From Streptomyces sp. CB01635 (GTDB taxonomy: Bacteria; Actinomycetota; Actinomycetes; Streptomycetales; Streptomycetaceae), in contig NZ_NNBL01000011.1 in NCBI RefSeq assembly GCF_002803065.1, forward strand, positions 42,418 through 106,417: 64,000 nucleotides of DNA. Direction: 5' to 3'. The notes under the pieces are model-generated. The model saw only the letters and a program-made list of their open reading frames with translations, made no database searches and was not told the DNA's origin. Positions 8,601-17,090 of the stretch are shown piece after piece. The position numbers and the translations under genes were made by a program. The stretch's first letter is position 1. Every line of letters starts with the position of its first letter.

Positions 8601-9636
8601 CCGCGCCGAGGCCGAGCGGGTGCGCGCCGAGTCGGTCGCCAAGGCCGAGCAGCTCATCGCGGACGCGGCCGGGGACGCCGAGCGGCTGCGCGCCGAGGCG
8701 GCCGAGACCGTCGGGTCCGCCCAGCAGCACGCCGAGCGGATCCGCAGCGAGTCGGAGCGCGTCAAGGCGGAGGCGGCGGAGGAGGCCGAGCGGCTCACCT
8801 CCGCGGCCCTCGACGAGACCCGCAAGGACGCCAACAAGCGCCGCTCGGAGGCCGCTGAGCAGGTCGACAAGCTCATCACGGAGGCGAGCGCGGAGGCCGA
8901 GAAGCTGACGTCCGAGGCGCAGCAGTCCGCGCTGAAGGCGACCACGGACGCCGAGTCGCAGGCCGACATGATGGTCGGCGCGGCGCGCAAGGAGGCCGAC
9001 CGCCTGGTCTCCGAGGCGACCGTCGAGGGCAACTCCCTGGTGGAGAAGTCCCGTACGGACGCGGACGAGTTGCTCGTCGGCGCGCGCCGCGACGCGACGG
9101 CGATCAGGGAGCGCGCCGAGGAGCTGCGCGAGCGCATCACCGGCGAGATCGACGAACTGCACGACCGGGCGCGGCGCGAGTCCGCCGAGGCCATGAAGAC
9201 GGCCGGCGAGCGGTGCGACGCGCTGGTGAAGGCCGCCGAGGAGCAGCTCGCCGAGGCGCAGGCGAAGGCCAAGGAGATGGTCGCGGAGGCGGGTTCGGAG
9301 GCGAGCAAGGTCCGGATCGCCGCCGTGAAGAAGGCCGAGGGTCTGCTCAAGGAGGCCGGGGCGAAGAAGACCGAGCTGACCCGCGAGGCCGAGCGCGTCC
9401 TGTCCGAGGCGCAGGCGGAGGCGGAGCGCACGGTCGACGAGGGCAAGCGCGAGCTGGAGGTCCTGGTCCGCCGCCGCGAGGACATCAACGCCGAGATCTC
9501 CCGCGTCCAGGACGTTCTGGAGGCGTTGGAGTCCTTCGAGGCCCCGTCCGCCGGCGGCGGGACCAAGGAGGGCGCCGTCAAGGCGGGAGCCGCAGCGGGC
9601 GCTACCCGATCGGGTGGCAAGGGGTCGGAAGGGTAG
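5602..9636 (+). CDS. scy: Scy, polarisome coiled-coil protein
   Basis: A 1344-residue, almost entirely coiled-coil protein, very rich in Ala, Glu and Arg. It is built from irregular copies of motifs such as EAERLRAEA and EAARLRSEA. Only the first 80 residues (RGYESQD, RFEAEMDRLKTEREKA, GYQVEVLRAKLHEARR) and the Gly/Ala-rich last 35 are different. In Streptomyces, Scy nucleates the tip-organising centre with DivIVA and FilP and controls branching and septation. The GTG at 5602 matches the family start RGYESQ and has GGGA eight bases upstream. Position between mce and filP confirms the identity. Confidence 0.95.
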   Translation: MRGYESQDSRRPAETDHLSRFEAEMDRLKTEREKAVQHAEDLGYQVEVLRAKLHEARRNLASRPAYDGGDIGYQAEQLLRNAQIQADQLRADAERELRDARAQTQRILQEHAEQQSRLQSELHAEAVSRRQQLDQELAERRQTVEAHVNENVAWAEQLRARSEQQARRLVDESRAEADQALAAARAEAERVATEARQRLTSDAETARAEAEALLRRARTDAERLLNAASTQAQEATDHAEQLRSSTATESDTARRQSAELSRAAEQRLSEADTALREARASAEKVLTEAKDAAAKQLANAESANEQRTRTAKEQVARLVSEATKEAESTKSEAEQVVTDAKEQAEKILAEAGEKARNVTAEETASQLAKAARTAEEVLNKASEDAKATTKAASEEAERLRSEAEAEADRLRGEAHDIAEQLKGAAKDDTKDYRAKTVELQEEARRLRGEAEQLRAEAVDEGERIRSEARREAVQQIEEAARTAEELLAKAKADADELRAGAQTESERVRTEAIERATNLRKQAEETLERTRAEAERHREEAAEQAEATKTEAERAAQELREDTERAVAARQSEAADELTRLHTEAEQRLTASETALTDARAESERIRRETADETERLRAEAAERIRTLQAQAETEADRLRTEAAADASGTRAEAENVAVRLRSEAAAEAERLKSEAQESADRVRAEAAAAAERVATEAAEALTAAQEEAARRRREAEETLGSARQEADQERERAREQSEELLAVARARVEEAQAEAVRLVEEADRRSTEMVGAAEQTAQQVRDSVSGLQEQAQEEIAGLRSAAEHASERTKREAQEEADRVRADAYAERERATDDANRVRGEAAAESEAAKSLAERTVSEAIAESERMRSEASEHAQQVRTEVSERLTSAEQDASRTRADAREDANRIRSDAATQADTLITEATSEAERLTQETNTEAERVRAESTAAAERLTNETNTEAERVRSESVARAEQLVGGATTEAARLHAESTAAAEQLTNETRAEAERVRAESVAKAEQLIADAAGDAERLRAEAAETVGSAQQHAERIRSESERVKAEAAEEAERLTSAALDETRKDANKRRSEAAEQVDKLITEASAEAEKLTSEAQQSALKATTDAESQADMMVGAARKEADRLVSEATVEGNSLVEKSRTDADELLVGARRDATAIRERAEELRERITGEIDELHDRARRESAEAMKTAGERCDALVKAAEEQLAEAQAKAKEMVAEAGSEASKVRIAAVKKAEGLLKEAGAKKTELTREAERVLSEAQAEAERTVDEGKRELEVLVRRREDINAEISRVQDVLEALESFEAPSAGGGTKEGAVKAGAAAGATRSGGKGSEG

Positions 9637-9819
9637 CCAGGACGGCAACGGGCGTGCTTGGTAAGGACCTTCGACGCTGCCGCTGGCAAGCCATCCTGCG
9701 GTTAGCCACTCAAAAGGGGTGTCATTCTCCAGATCAAACGGGCATCTGCTCGATGACACGCCGCTTTGACCCCTAGGATTCCCCCTATCACCTCACCGGT
9801 CTCATTCGACAGGAACCCC

Positions 9820-10755
9820 ATGAGCGACACTTCCCCCTACGGCTTCGAGCTTGTGCGGCGTGGGTACGACCGCGCTCAGGTGGACGAACGCATTTCCAAG
9901 CTCGTCTCCGACCGTGACAGCGCTCTCGCTCGTATCACTGCTCTGGAAAAGCGCATCGAGGAGCTCCACCTCGAGACGCAGAACGCCCAGGCGCAGGTGA
10001 ACGACGCCGAGCCGTCGTACGCCGGCCTCGGCGCGCGCGTCGAGAAGATCCTCCGCCTCGCCGAGGAGGAGGCGAAGGACCTGCGCGAGGAGGCCCGGCG
10101 CGCCGCCGAGCAGCACCGCGAGCTCGCCGAGTCGGCGGCCCAGCAGGTGCGCAACGACGCAGAATCGTTCGCTGCGGAGCGCAAGTCCAAGGCCGAGGAC
10201 GAAGGCGTCCGGATTGTCGAGAAGGCCAAGAGCGAAGCGGGCACGCTGCGCGCCGAGGCCCAGAAGGACGCTCAGTCGAAGCGTGAGGAGGCGGACGCCC
10301 TCTTCGAGGAGACCCGCGCCAAGGCCGCCCAGGCCGCCGCGGACTTCGAGACGAACCTGGCGAAGCGCCGCGAGCAGTCCGAGCGCGACCTGGCCTCGCG
10401 TCAGGCGAAGGCCGAGAAGCGTCTCGCGGAGATCGAGCACCGCGCGGAGCAGCTCCGCCTGGAGGCCGAGAAGCTGCGCACCGACGCCGAGCGCCGCGCC
10501 CGCCAGACGGTGGAGACCGCGCAGCGCCAGGCCGAGGACATCGTGGCCGACGCCAACGCCAAGGCCGACCGGATCCGCTCGGAATCGGAGCGCGAGCTCG
10601 CCGCGCTGACGAACCGCCGCGACTCCATCAACGCGCAGCTCACCAACGTGCGCGAGATGCTGGCGACGCTCACCGGTGCGGCCGTCGCCGCCGCGGGCGC
10701 GCCCGCGGAGGACGAGCCGATCTCGCGTGGGGTTCCCGCCCAGCAGACCCGCTGA
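9820..10755 (+). CDS. filP: FilP, intermediate-filament-like cytoskeletal protein
   Basis: A 311-residue coiled-coil protein related to the N-terminal part of Scy and to DivIVA-type proteins. The first 60 residues (GFELVRRGYDRAQVDERISKL) form the conserved DivIVA-like head. A short break near NDAEPSYAGL is followed by a long Ala/Glu/Arg/Lys coiled coil to about residue 280 and a short Ala/Pro tail. FilP forms filaments near hyphal tips and gives the cell mechanical support. The ATG follows an AGGAA ribosome site. A separate promoter in the 183 bp after scy is likely, since the gap is long for a simple operon. Confidence 0.95.
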   Translation: MSDTSPYGFELVRRGYDRAQVDERISKLVSDRDSALARITALEKRIEELHLETQNAQAQVNDAEPSYAGLGARVEKILRLAEEEAKDLREEARRAAEQHRELAESAAQQVRNDAESFAAERKSKAEDEGVRIVEKAKSEAGTLRAEAQKDAQSKREEADALFEETRAKAAQAAADFETNLAKRREQSERDLASRQAKAEKRLAEIEHRAEQLRLEAEKLRTDAERRARQTVETAQRQAEDIVADANAKADRIRSESERELAALTNRRDSINAQLTNVREMLATLTGAAVAAAGAPAEDEPISRGVPAQQTR

Positions 10756-10776
10756 ACAACCGAAGTCGGACACCGA

Positions 10777-10810
10777 AGCCCCTTGCCGCTCCAGTGGCAG
10801 GGGGCTTTGT
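10777..10810 (+). terminator. Terminator after filP
   Basis: AGCCCCTTGCC pairs with GGCAGGGGGCT across an 8-base loop (one T-G wobble). TTTGT follows. It begins 21 bp after the filP stop. Confidence 0.75.
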
Positions 10811-10829
10811 CCCGTTCTAGCGTTGCCGC

Positions 10830-11831
10830 ATGATCGAGCTCGAGGGGCTGACCAAGCATTACGGCGAGAAGCTGGCCGTCAACAACCTCACGTTCACCGT
10901 CAGACCGGGCATCGTCACGGGCTTCCTCGGCCCCAACGGTGCCGGCAAGTCCACGACGATGCGGATGATGCTCGGTCTCGACAACCCCTCAGCAGGCGAC
11001 GTACGCATCGACGGGAAGCACTACGCGCAGTTGAAGGACCCGCTGCGGTACATCGGCGCGCTCCTCGACGCCAAGGCCATGCACGGCGGCCGCAGCGCCT
11101 ACAACCACCTGCTGTGCCTGGCGCAGAGCAACGGCATCCCGCGCACCCGCGTCGTCGAGGTCCTCGACACGGTGGGTCTGACGCCCGTCGCCAGGAAGAA
11201 GGCGAAGGGCTTCTCGCTGGGTATGGGCCAGCGCCTCGGCATCGCGGGCGCGCTCCTCGGCGACCCGCGGATCCTGATGTTCGACGAGCCCGTCAACGGG
11301 CTCGACCCCGAGGGCATCCACTGGATCCGCAATCTGATGAAGTCGCTCGCCGGCCAGGGCCGTACGGTCTTCGTCTCCTCGCACCTGATGAGCGAGATGG
11401 CGCTGACCGCGGATCACCTCGTCGTCATCGGCCAGGGCCATCTCCTCGCCGACACCTCGATGTCCGACTTCATCCAGCAGAACTCCCGCTCGTACGTGCG
11501 GCTGCGCTCGCCGCAGCAGGAGCGGCTCCTCGATGTGCTGCACGAGGCCGGGATCACCGTCGTGGAGGCGGGCAACGGCACGCTCGAGGTGGACGGCGTC
11601 AGCCCCGAGCAGCTCGGTGACCTCGCGGCCGCCCACCATCTCGCCCTGCATGAGCTGAGCCCTCAGCAGGCCTCGCTCGAGGAGGCCTTCATGCAGCTCA
11701 CCGCGGAGTCGGTGGAGTACCACGCGCACACGGACGAGCTCGGGGTGCCGCCGCCCGCCCAGCTGCCACCACCGACACAGCAGCAGGGCTGGGGCGAGGG
11801 CTGGGACCGTACGAAGAACAAGGGAGCCTGA
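10830..11831 (+). CDS. ABC transporter ATP-binding protein (first of two paralogues)
   Basis: A 333-residue ATPase starting MIELEGLTKHYGEKLAVNNL. It has Walker A GPNGAGKST, signature SLGMGQRLGIAGALLG (a variant LGMGQ in place of LSGGQ) and Walker B ILMFDEPVNGLDPEG. The variant signature and HLMSEMA after the switch His are typical of the streptomycete subfamily paired with ABC-2-like permeases. The C-terminal 30 residues are Pro/Gln-rich. The permease gene begins three bases after its stop, so the pair is co-translated. It is closely similar to the ATPase at 12729. Substrate is unknown. Confidence 0.9.
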   Translation: MIELEGLTKHYGEKLAVNNLTFTVRPGIVTGFLGPNGAGKSTTMRMMLGLDNPSAGDVRIDGKHYAQLKDPLRYIGALLDAKAMHGGRSAYNHLLCLAQSNGIPRTRVVEVLDTVGLTPVARKKAKGFSLGMGQRLGIAGALLGDPRILMFDEPVNGLDPEGIHWIRNLMKSLAGQGRTVFVSSHLMSEMALTADHLVVIGQGHLLADTSMSDFIQQNSRSYVRLRSPQQERLLDVLHEAGITVVEAGNGTLEVDGVSPEQLGDLAAAHHLALHELSPQQASLEEAFMQLTAESVEYHAHTDELGVPPPAQLPPPTQQQGWGEGWDRTKNKGA

Positions 11832-11834
11832 CCG

Positions 11835-12605
11835 ATGGCCACGACTCAGGTTCTCCGGTCCGAGTGGACCAAGATCAGGTCCGTCGCTTCGACGGTGTGG
11901 ACGCTCGGCCTCGCGGCCGTCCTGACGATCGCGCTCGGCGTGCTGATCTCGATCCTGTCGAAGAACGAGTTCAAGAACATGGGCCTGAAGGAGCGTCTGT
12001 CCTTCGACCCCACGTTCATCAGCTTCGCCGGGATGAGTCTCGGACAGCTCGCGATGATCGTCTTCGGCGTCCTCGTCGTCTCGAACGAGTACAGCACCGG
12101 GATGATCCGCACCTCGCTCGCCGCGGTCCCCCAGCGCGGCACGTTCCTGTTCAGCAAGGTCGCCGTGGCCACCGTCCTGGCGTTCGTCGTGGGCCTCGCC
12201 ACCAGCTTCATCGCGTTCTTCCTCGGGCAGGCCGTCCTCGGCGAGTACCGGGCGCAGATCGGCGACCCGGGCGTCCTGCGCGCGGTCATCGGCGGCGGCC
12301 TCTACATGACCCTCATCGCCATGTTCTCGATGGGTGTCGCGTCGATGCTGCGCAGCCCGATGCTGTCGCTCGGCATCCTGATGCCGTTCTTCTTCCTGAT
12401 CTCCAACATCCTGGGCAACGTCTCGGCGACGAAGAAGATCGGCCGGTACCTGCCCGACCAGGCCGGCAGCAAGATCATGCAGGTGGTGACGCCGATCGAC
12501 GACGACACCCCGTACGGGCCGTGGGGCGGCCTCGGCATCATGGTGATCTGGGTGGTCCTGGCCCTGATCTTCGGATATGTGCTCCTCAAGAAGCGGGACG
12601 CGTAG
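11835..12605 (+). CDS. ABC transporter permease (first pair)
   Basis: A 256-residue ABC-2-type membrane subunit with six hydrophobic segments. Its N-terminus, LRSEWTKIRSVASTVWTLG, is shared with its paralogue at 13901. A conserved segment, SNEYSTGMIRTSLAAVPQRG, lies between helices 2 and 3. It forms an exporter with the ATPase immediately upstream. Nothing indicates the cargo. The family is frequent in Streptomyces near developmental genes, but no direct link to scy or filP can be seen here. Confidence 0.88.
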   Translation: MATTQVLRSEWTKIRSVASTVWTLGLAAVLTIALGVLISILSKNEFKNMGLKERLSFDPTFISFAGMSLGQLAMIVFGVLVVSNEYSTGMIRTSLAAVPQRGTFLFSKVAVATVLAFVVGLATSFIAFFLGQAVLGEYRAQIGDPGVLRAVIGGGLYMTLIAMFSMGVASMLRSPMLSLGILMPFFFLISNILGNVSATKKIGRYLPDQAGSKIMQVVTPIDDDTPYGPWGGLGIMVIWVVLALIFGYVLLKKRDA

Positions 12606-12728
12606 GGGCCGCGGGCAGGCCCAGGGGCTTTGCCTTGTCTTGGCCGGAACCGTCAGCGCCCCGATATCCTCCTAACCCTTACGGGGGCGTGTGCCCCGAT
12701 GTCCTGAACCTTTCGATGGGTGCGGAGA

Positions 12729-13904
12729 ATGATCGAGGCAGTCGGCCTGACGAAGCGCTACGGCGCCAAGACAGCCGTGTACAACCTTTCCTTTCAGGTC
12801 CGGCCGGGCACCGTGACCGGCTTCCTGGGTCCGAACGGGTCCGGCAAGTCGACGACCATGCGCATGATCCTGGGTCTCGACCAGCCGACGACGGGCCAGG
12901 TGACGATCGGCGGCTACCCGTACCGCAAGCTCCCCAACGCCCCGCGCCAGGTCGGCGCCCTGCTCGACGCCAAGGCGGTGCACGGCGGTCGGCACGCCCG
13001 TAATCACCTGCTCTGTCTCGCGCAGCTGTCCGGCATCCCGGCCCGCCGCGTGGACGAGGTGCTCGGCGTCGTCGGCCTCCAGGACGTGGCGAAGAAGCGC
13101 TCCAAGGGCTTCTCGCTCGGCATGGGCCAGCGCCTCGGCATCGCGGCCGCGCTGCTCGGCGACCCGCAGGTGCTCCTCTTCGACGAGCCGGTCAACGGCC
13201 TCGACCCGGAGGGCATCCTCTGGGTCAGGAACCTGATGAAGTCGCTCGCCGCCGAGGGCCGCACCGTCTTCGTCTCCTCGCACCTGATGAGCGAGATGGC
13301 GCTGACCGCCGAGCACCTGATCGTCATCGGCCGCGGCCAGCTCCTCGCCGACATGAGCGTGCGGGACTTCATCTCGCACAACTCGGCCGACTTCGCGCGG
13401 GTGCGCACGCCCGAGACGGAGCCGCAGCAGCGCGAGAAGCTGACGGCGGCGCTGACCGAGGCGGGCGGCCAGGTGCTGCCCGAGCAGGACGGCGCGCTGC
13501 GCGTCATGGGCCTGCCGCTCCCCCGCATCAGCGACCTGGCGCACGGCGCCGACGTACGCCTGTGGGAGCTCTCGCCGCACCAGGCCTCGCTGGAGGAGGC
13601 GTACATGCGGATGACGCAGGGCGCCGTCGACTACCGCTCGACCGTCGACCAGCGTGCCGGTCTTCAGCAGCAGCTCCCGCCGGGCGCGATGCCGCAGCAG
13701 CAGTTCCCCGCGCCCGGCCAGGGCCAGCCGGACTGGTACGCGCCGCCGCCGCCCCAGCAGGGCGGTCAGCCGTTCGCCCCGCCGCAGGCCGCGCCCGGCG
13801 GGCCGAACCCGTACGCCGCGCCGCCGCAGCAGCCGCCTGCCGCGCCCGCGGCCCCCGCAGCCCCTGTCCCCGCCGACCTGAACAAGCCCGAGGACCCCCG
13901 ATGA
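12729..13904 (+). CDS. ABC transporter ATP-binding protein (second paralogue)
   Basis: A 391-residue ATPase colinear with the one at 10830: MIEAVGLTKRYGAKTAVYNL, GPNGSGKST, SLGMGQRLGIAAALLG, LLFDEPVNGLDPEG. After residue 310 it has a long Pro/Gln/Ala-rich tail of about 80 residues that the first copy lacks. The ATG was chosen by alignment with the paralogue, but GGAGA abuts it, so a GTG three codons upstream is an alternative. Its stop overlaps the start of the next permease by four bases (ATGA). Confidence 0.88.
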   Translation: MIEAVGLTKRYGAKTAVYNLSFQVRPGTVTGFLGPNGSGKSTTMRMILGLDQPTTGQVTIGGYPYRKLPNAPRQVGALLDAKAVHGGRHARNHLLCLAQLSGIPARRVDEVLGVVGLQDVAKKRSKGFSLGMGQRLGIAAALLGDPQVLLFDEPVNGLDPEGILWVRNLMKSLAAEGRTVFVSSHLMSEMALTAEHLIVIGRGQLLADMSVRDFISHNSADFARVRTPETEPQQREKLTAALTEAGGQVLPEQDGALRVMGLPLPRISDLAHGADVRLWELSPHQASLEEAYMRMTQGAVDYRSTVDQRAGLQQQLPPGAMPQQQFPAPGQGQPDWYAPPPPQQGGQPFAPPQAAPGGPNPYAAPPQQPPAAPAAPAAPVPADLNKPEDPR

Positions 13905-14758
13905 CGACGCCGCCCCCGCAGCCGGCTCCGCAGGCCTACGCCCAGCAGAGCGCGCCCAACTGGCAGGGCGCGCCCGGCACTTCGTACACCTCGCCCATCC
14001 CGGTCACGCGCACGCACCTGGGGCACGCCCTCGCCTCGGAGTGGACGAAGATCAAGTCCGTGCGCTCCACGATCTGGACGCTCGGCATCTTCCTGTTCCT
14101 GGTCCTCGGCGGCGGCCTGTTCGTCTCCGCCCAGACCGAGGACCTCAACTACCAGGACGTGCCGTTCACGTTCCCGGCCTTCATCGGCCTGCTCCTCGGC
14201 CAGATCTGCCTGATCACGCTGGGCGTCCTCGTGACGTCGTCGGAGTACGGCACCGGCATGATCCGCACGACGTTCACCGCGTCGCCGCAGCGCTACCGCG
14301 TCTTCGCCGCCAAGATCCTGGTGTTCTTCGCGGTCTCGTTCATCATCTCCGCGGGCTCCATCCTCCTGGTGGGCCTGCTCACGTCGTCGATGCACAGCGG
14401 CCCCGACGCGGGCGACCTGAGCTGGGGCGGCACGGTCCTCAAGGGCGGGCTCTACGTGTCCCTGCTCGGCGTCCTCGGCCTTGCCGTGGGCTCCATGCTG
14501 CGGCACTCGGCGGGCGCGATCACCGCGATGCTCGGCATCGTGCTGCTGCCGTCGATCCTGCCGGTCTTCCTGATGATCTCGCGCAGCACGCGGACGCTCG
14601 GCGAGAAGATGCAGGAGTACAACGCCATCAACGCCCTCGCCAAGATTTTCGGTGCGGACGGCGGGAGCTCGGGCGGGTCCCAGGTGTGGCTGCTCGTCGG
14701 CGTCACGGCCGCGGCCGTGGCCGGCGCGTTCGTACTGCTGGAGCGGCGCGACGTGTAG
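13901..14758 (+). CDS. ABC transporter permease (second pair)
   Basis: A 285-residue ABC-2-type permease. It has a 50-residue Pro/Gln-rich cytoplasmic leader, then LASEWTKIKSVRSTIWTLG and six hydrophobic segments. The segment SSEYGTGMIRTTFTASPQR matches the first permease. The ATGA overlap with the upstream ATPase gene indicates translational coupling. The two ATPase/permease pairs probably arose by tandem duplication. Whether they form separate or mixed complexes cannot be told from sequence. Confidence 0.88.
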   Translation: MTTPPPQPAPQAYAQQSAPNWQGAPGTSYTSPIPVTRTHLGHALASEWTKIKSVRSTIWTLGIFLFLVLGGGLFVSAQTEDLNYQDVPFTFPAFIGLLLGQICLITLGVLVTSSEYGTGMIRTTFTASPQRYRVFAAKILVFFAVSFIISAGSILLVGLLTSSMHSGPDAGDLSWGGTVLKGGLYVSLLGVLGLAVGSMLRHSAGAITAMLGIVLLPSILPVFLMISRSTRTLGEKMQEYNAINALAKIFGADGGSSGGSQVWLLVGVTAAAVAGAFVLLERRDV

Positions 14759-14772
14759 GGCGCCGTCAGTGC

Positions 14773-15114
14773 CTAGTAACGAGGCGCGTTCCTGGACCGC
14801 TGCACCCGTGTGGTGCGGCGGTCCTTCGCGTTCCAGCAGGCCTTGTGCCAGTGCCGGCGCTCGTCCACGCCCGAGTACGCGGGCCAGGCCACCACGTGCG
14901 CGACCCCGGAGGGGATCTCCTGGTCGCAGCCGGGGCACCGGTACGTCTTGCCGGCGGCGCTCGCGCCCGCTACCTGGCGTACGCTCCACTCCTCGCCCTG
15001 CCAGCTCTCCGTACGCTCGAATCCGCCGTAGCGGCCGCCCTGCTCCTCGTCCGGTGCCTGGCTGGACGGTCGGCCGCCGCGACGGGGCGACGACTGGTTG
15101 CGGCGCGGGGACAC
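14773..15114 (-). CDS. Small zinc-ribbon-like protein, function unknown
   Basis: A 113-residue protein with a basic, Ser/Arg-rich N-terminus and a compact C-terminal half containing CPGCDQEIP, then HVVAW and HWHKACWNAKDRR. The Cys and His spacing suggests one structural zinc. Streptomyces homologues are usually called ATP/GTP-binding protein or hypothetical, but I see no P-loop to justify the former. It is convergent with the second permease gene, 14 bp away, and divergent from the oxidoreductase at 15327. Confidence 0.75.
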   Translation of the reverse strand: MSPRRNQSSPRRGGRPSSQAPDEEQGGRYGGFERTESWQGEEWSVRQVAGASAAGKTYRCPGCDQEIPSGVAHVVAWPAYSGVDERRHWHKACWNAKDRRTTRVQRSRNAPRY

Positions 15115-15326
15115 CGGCTCTCCTCTAGGACTTGTACAGGTGCCTGCACAGGGACTGGGGACACGTCCAGCGTACGCGGACGCCTCTCGGGTACCCGCAC
15201 AACGTCACCCTCATGAGTTCTCCGGAAAATCTGCCAATCTCCCTGGCAAGCCGTGCCCTTGGCACTTGTCAGCCGTTAATGCCCGTGGGGGAGTGCCGCG
15301 TCGGCGCCAAGAAAGGCAGGAGTGCG

Positions 15327-16355
15327 ATGCGCGTAGGAACTTTTGTACTGGCGGCCCAGTTCCCCGGCCAGGGGCAGGGGGAGGCGCTGCACCGGGCGGT
15401 GCGGTCCGCCGAGACGGCCGAGGAGGCCGGGCTCGACTCGGTCTGGCTGGCGGAGCACCACTTCGTGCCGTACGGCACCTGTCCGTCCGCGGTGACGCTC
15501 GCGGCGTTACTTCTCGGCCGCACCCGGCGCATCCGCGTCGGCACTGCGGTCAGCGTGCTGCCGACCGCCCACCCGGTCGCCCTCGGAGAGCAGGCGGCCC
15601 TGCTGCACCTGACGTCCGGCGGCCGCTTCTCGCTCGGCGTCGGCCGCGGCGGCCCCTGGGTGGACCTGGAGGTCTTCGGCTCGGGCATCGAGGCGTACGA
15701 GGAAGGGTTCCCGGAGTCCCTGGACCTGTTGCTGCGCTGGCTGCGCGAGCCCCGCGTCGAGGCCGAGGGGGAACGGTTCGCGTTCCGCGAGGTCGCCGTG
15801 GTCCCGCGCCCCGACGAGGCGCTCGACTCTCCCGACGGCCCCGAGGTGGTGGTCGCCTGCACCTCGCCGAACAGCGTGCGGCTCGCGGCCGAGCGCGGCC
15901 TTCCGATGCTGCTCGGCATGCACTCCGGGGACGAGGAGAAGGCCGAGATGGTCTCCCTGTGGCGCTCGCACGCGCGGGCCTTTGGCCGCAGCCCGGAGGA
16001 GATCCACGCCGCGGCGCACGTCTCGGCCGGAGTGGCCCAGATCGGCGACCGGACGGCGCAGGCTCGGGAGACGCTCCTCAAGGCGATGCCCGGCTGGCTG
16101 AAGCAGGGGCTCGACGCCCATGTGACGGTGGACGGCCGCACGCGGTCCATGCGGGACCCGGTCGCGTACACGGAACTGCTGTGCGGGCTGCACCCGGTGG
16201 GGACTCCCGGGCAGTGCGCCGACCGGCTCGCGGCGACCTCGGAGCGCACGGGCATCACGCGCTTCGCGCTGCTCGTCGAGGGCTCCGGAGATCTCGCGGC
16301 CACCGAGGAGAACGTGCGCAGGCTGGGCGCCGAGGTACTCCCCCGGCTCCGCTGA
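15327..16355 (+). CDS. LLM-class flavin-dependent oxidoreductase with a TTA codon
   Basis: A 342-residue luciferase-like monooxygenase fold: MRVGTFVLAAQFPG at the N-terminus, then EEAGLDSVWLAEHHF and TRRIRVGTAVSVLPTAHPV, the usual flavin/substrate barrel strands. AGGAG lies six bases before the ATG. Codon 61 (15507-15509) is the rare Leu codon TTA, which in Streptomyces needs the bldA tRNA, so full expression is likely limited to later growth. Substrate is unknown; relatives act on F420 or FMN with diverse small molecules. It is a single-gene unit. Confidence 0.88.
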   Translation: MRVGTFVLAAQFPGQGQGEALHRAVRSAETAEEAGLDSVWLAEHHFVPYGTCPSAVTLAALLLGRTRRIRVGTAVSVLPTAHPVALGEQAALLHLTSGGRFSLGVGRGGPWVDLEVFGSGIEAYEEGFPESLDLLLRWLREPRVEAEGERFAFREVAVVPRPDEALDSPDGPEVVVACTSPNSVRLAAERGLPMLLGMHSGDEEKAEMVSLWRSHARAFGRSPEEIHAAAHVSAGVAQIGDRTAQARETLLKAMPGWLKQGLDAHVTVDGRTRSMRDPVAYTELLCGLHPVGTPGQCADRLAATSERTGITRFALLVEGSGDLAATEENVRRLGAEVLPRLR

Positions 16356-16454
16356 GTCGCGTAACGGCCGTGCGGCCCGTAGTCCACCGCTCCGTACTTG
16401 TGCACCTCCCGCGTACGGAGCGGCAGACCATCCGATTCCGCCGTCAACCGGCCG

Positions 16455-16847
16455 TCAGCAGTCCCTGAGTTCCGGGGACTGGTTCAACAGCTGGTTGCGG
16501 GCCGAGGTGAAGCGGGCCAGCGTGCCGTCCACCGACGGGTCCTGTGGGAACACCGCCACACGGTGACAGTTCTGGAAGGCCAGCCGTACACCGAAGTGCC
16601 GCTGCAGCGCGCCACGAATCGCGTCACTCGCGAGCGCACGCAGCAGCTGCCCACGTGCCTGCTCGTCCGGCGGAGGCGTCTGGTTGTCGGCGAAATCTCC
16701 GCCGTCGACCTTCAGCTGGGCCACCAGGGAGCTGATCATCTCCCATGCGTAAGGCAGGGAGGTCCGGACGCAGTCGACGAAGTCAGCTTCGTCGACCTCG
16801 CCTCGCTCGGCCTGTTCCAACAGTGCCGGTGAGACGTCGAGCGACAT
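16455..16847 (-). CDS. SCO5389-family conserved protein, function unknown
   Basis: A 130-residue soluble, acidic protein beginning MSLDVSPALLEQAERGEVDEADFVDCVRTSLP. An AGGAG ribosome site lies seven bases upstream. It has no signal peptide, membrane segment or known catalytic motif. It is conserved in streptomycetes next to nucS, from which it is divergent across 243 bp. The constant neighbourhood is the only functional hint. Confidence 0.75.
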   Translation of the reverse strand: MSLDVSPALLEQAERGEVDEADFVDCVRTSLPYAWEMISSLVAQLKVDGGDFADNQTPPPDEQARGQLLRALASDAIRGALQRHFGVRLAFQNCHRVAVFPQDPSVDGTLARFTSARNQLLNQSPELRDC

Positions 16848-17090
16848 GGGTTCTCCTCTCGCACCCCCGCGGGGAGCGGGGGCTGACGGGCAGGTAAGGA
16901 GCGCGCGACGACGTACGACCACGAACACGCTGCGTACAGGCGTCGCGACCTCCCGCTTATACGTTAAGCAACGTCCGGGGCCCGCAACAGGGGATCGCAG
17001 GCACAGTCGGTTCACAACCGGCCAATAACGAACCCGGTAGTTCCAGGGCGAATCGCGTGGACCACCGGTCGTCGAGTAGCGTTGCCGACC

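Noticed and set aside
5359..9759. A 1466-codon open frame antisense to scy
   Set aside because: It arises because Glu and Ala codons (GAG, GCC) of the coiled coil read as Leu and Gly on the other strand. Its product is a Leu/Gly/Arg-rich low-complexity string without start signals or domain features.
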